A DNA stretch of 64,000 nucleotides from CAIOYC01 sp038327995 (lineage in GTDB: Bacteria; Pseudomonadota; Alphaproteobacteria; Caulobacterales; Caulobacteraceae), in assembly GCA_038327995.1 (NCBI GenBank), contig JBBQLP010000001.1:1-64000 (forward strand), given 5' to 3'. Every line of letters begins with the position of its first letter. The first letter of the stretch is position 1. This document shows positions 62,954-64,000 of the stretch, in pieces. The notes below the pieces were generated by a model. It ran no database searches. It was given only the letters and a program-made list of their open reading frames with translations, and had not been told where the DNA came from. A program made the translations under genes and the position numbers.

Positions 62954-63075
62954 GGGGGGGCTCCAGCAGGGTTGCTGCGGCGCCTGGCCGCACGCGCCCG
63001 ACTTAAGGCGGCAAAGTCGCCACGGCAAGCATTCGGCGACATGACGGCGCCATCGAACATGGCTAGTATCGGGCC

Positions 63076-63681
63076 ATGGCCTCTCGCGACCACACCTTTG
63101 ACGACGATGAATACGACCGTTCGGCCTTTCTGGCGGGGCGGTTCCTGATCGCCATGCCCGGGATCGAGGACCCCCGTTTCGAGCGGGCGGTGATCCTGAT
63201 GTGCGCCCACTCCACCGATCACGCCATGGGCATCGCCGTGAACCGGCCGGTCGATGGGCTGATGGTGCCGGACCTGTTCGACCGGTTGGGGATCAAGTCG
63301 AAGATCAAGCTGCCGCCACGTTCAGTGCTGTCAGGCGGCCCGGTGGAGCGTGAGCGGGGTTTCGTGATCCACACCGACGACTACACCGCGCCGGATTCGA
63401 CGCTGGCGGTTGGCGACGGCGTGGCCCTCACCGCCACGCGCGAGGTGCTGGTAGCAATGGGCGACGAGGCGCGTCGTCCGCGCCAGTCAGCTTTCGCACT
63501 GGGATGCGCCAACTGGTCGCCGGGCCAGCTCGAGCGCGAAATCCGTGAGAACGTATGGCTGTCGTGCGGTCCGGACGAAGCGCTGATCTTTGATGAGGAT
63601 CACGAGACCAAATGGGAGCGTGCGCTGGGCAAGATCGGCGTCAGGCCCGCGCAGTTGTCCATGCAGATCGGACGGGCCTGA
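63076..63681 (+). CDS. YqgE/AlgH family protein
   Basis: The 201-residue product has YqgE motifs: LAGRFLIAMPGIEDPRFERA, AMGIAVNRPVDGL, SGGPVERERGFVIHTDD and LGCANWSPGQLEREIRENVW. The family is conserved in proteobacteria and often sits near yqgF, but the function is unclear. An acidic N-terminal tail (DDDEYD) precedes the domain. It is divergent from the peroxiredoxin gene and overlaps the convergent O-antigen ligase-like gene by 41 bases. Confidence 0.92.
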   Translation: MASRDHTFDDDEYDRSAFLAGRFLIAMPGIEDPRFERAVILMCAHSTDHAMGIAVNRPVDGLMVPDLFDRLGIKSKIKLPPRSVLSGGPVERERGFVIHTDDYTAPDSTLAVGDGVALTATREVLVAMGDEARRPRQSAFALGCANWSPGQLEREIRENVWLSCGPDEALIFDEDHETKWERALGKIGVRPAQLSMQIGRA

Positions 63682-64000
63682 TTTCCTCGTCCGGGGCGGA
63701 GGAGAGGCCGTTCTGCATCATCGGCAGCATCACCGTGGTTCCCGCGAACACGAACAGCATCCAGTCGAAGTTGTTCGGTTGGATCAGCACGCTTTCCGAC
63801 AGAGAGCGCAGCAGAAAGGTGGCCGTGAAGACCAGCGCCCAATCGCCATCCCGCGTGTTTCTTCCTCGAACCATCGCTACCACGAGAACAGTCGCCAGAA
63901 GCAGCGCGGTCAGCACCGCCCCGATCCAGCCTACCTGCACCAATATGTCGATCCAGCCATTGTGAGCGGTCGGCACGGTCCAGCCCGTCTCGCGGCGCAC
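63641..64000 (-). CDS. O-antigen ligase family protein, C-terminal part
   Basis: The window ends inside this gene; 119 codons of its C-terminal part are present. AHNGWIDILVQVGWIGAVLT contains the AHNG-type motif of the Wzy_C/WaaL ligase family, followed by two membrane segments (ALLLATVLVVAMV and WMLFVFAGTTVMLPMM). Such enzymes link O-antigen or other glycans to lipid A core. The N-terminal membrane segments lie outside, so the exact group is uncertain. Its last codons overlap the 3' end of yqgE. Confidence 0.8.
   Translation of the reverse strand: MRRETGWTVPTAHNGWIDILVQVGWIGAVLTALLLATVLVVAMVRGRNTRDGDWALVFTATFLLRSLSESVLIQPNNFDWMLFVFAGTTVMLPMMQNGLSSAPDEEIRPVRSAWTTARA

Overview
This window looks like chromosomal DNA of a GC-rich alphaproteobacterium, most likely in or near the Caulobacterales. 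The evidence is indirect. Third codon positions are strongly G/C. infC starts with ATT after a good Shine-Dalgarno and has the N-terminus RRPMQ. Alphaproteobacterial families are present (EipA/DUF1134, DUF1178, DUF1285, an NDUFAF5-like methyltransferase, a CysN-CysC fusion). A TonB-dependent receptor and paired S9 peptidases also fit this group. No rRNA, tRNA or CRISPR array was seen, and no intact transposase was seen.

Layout. 0-6.3 kb: the end of mutT, a small HELTH-motif protein, an NDUFAF5-like methyltransferase, a frameshifted comF, a glutaredoxin/nitrilase/DUF1178 operon, a secreted amidohydrolase and an HTH protein. 6.3-8.1 kb: an AT-richer accessory island with a 47-bp inverted repeat pair, a promoter-like site and two overlapping unrecognised genes. 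The second of these carries an R-x6-H, HEPN-like motif and probably a frameshift; the island ends exactly at the lepA stop codon. 8.1-16.2 kb: lepA, eipA, a TonB receptor, two glycosyltransferases and infC. 16.3-21.9 kb: tandem S9 peptidases, an MFS transporter and a small membrane protein. 22-27 kb: rpmI-rplT, a REP-like repeat, then pheS and pheT separated by two small paralogous genes.

27-33 kb: a UPF0114 membrane protein, a hydrolase, and sugar-nucleotide and envelope precursor genes (galU, a phosphoglucomutase/phosphomannomutase, kdsD) followed by gpmA. 33-38.2 kb: two tandem pentapeptide-repeat proteins and two tandem exported methyltransferase-fold proteins. 38-43 kb: an acyl-CoA carboxylase beta subunit, an SCP2 protein, a lysophospholipase-like hydrolase, hisN and an XRE regulator. 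43-49 kb: typA and the sulfate-activation genes cysD-cysNC with cysQ upstream. 49-57 kb: accA, an LprI-like protein, a threonine aldolase, an epoxide hydrolase-like protein, an SDR, an MFS exporter and a GNAT/DUF1285/Nudix cluster. 57.0-57.45 kb: a second AT-rich patch holding a broken membrane-protein gene. 57.5-64 kb: a cytochrome b561/YceI/Sua5 operon with another yceI upstream, an acyl-CoA dehydrogenase, DUF2007, a peroxiredoxin, yqgE and the end of an O-antigen ligase-like gene.

Most of the window is housekeeping. The least explained items are the two-gene island module at 6.9-8.1 kb, the paralogous pair inside pheS-pheT, the exported methyltransferase pair and the two-segment pentapeptide pair. 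Three genes (comF, the HEPN-like gene and the AT-rich membrane gene) show apparent small indels at or near short homopolymers, so both real decay and base-call error should be considered.
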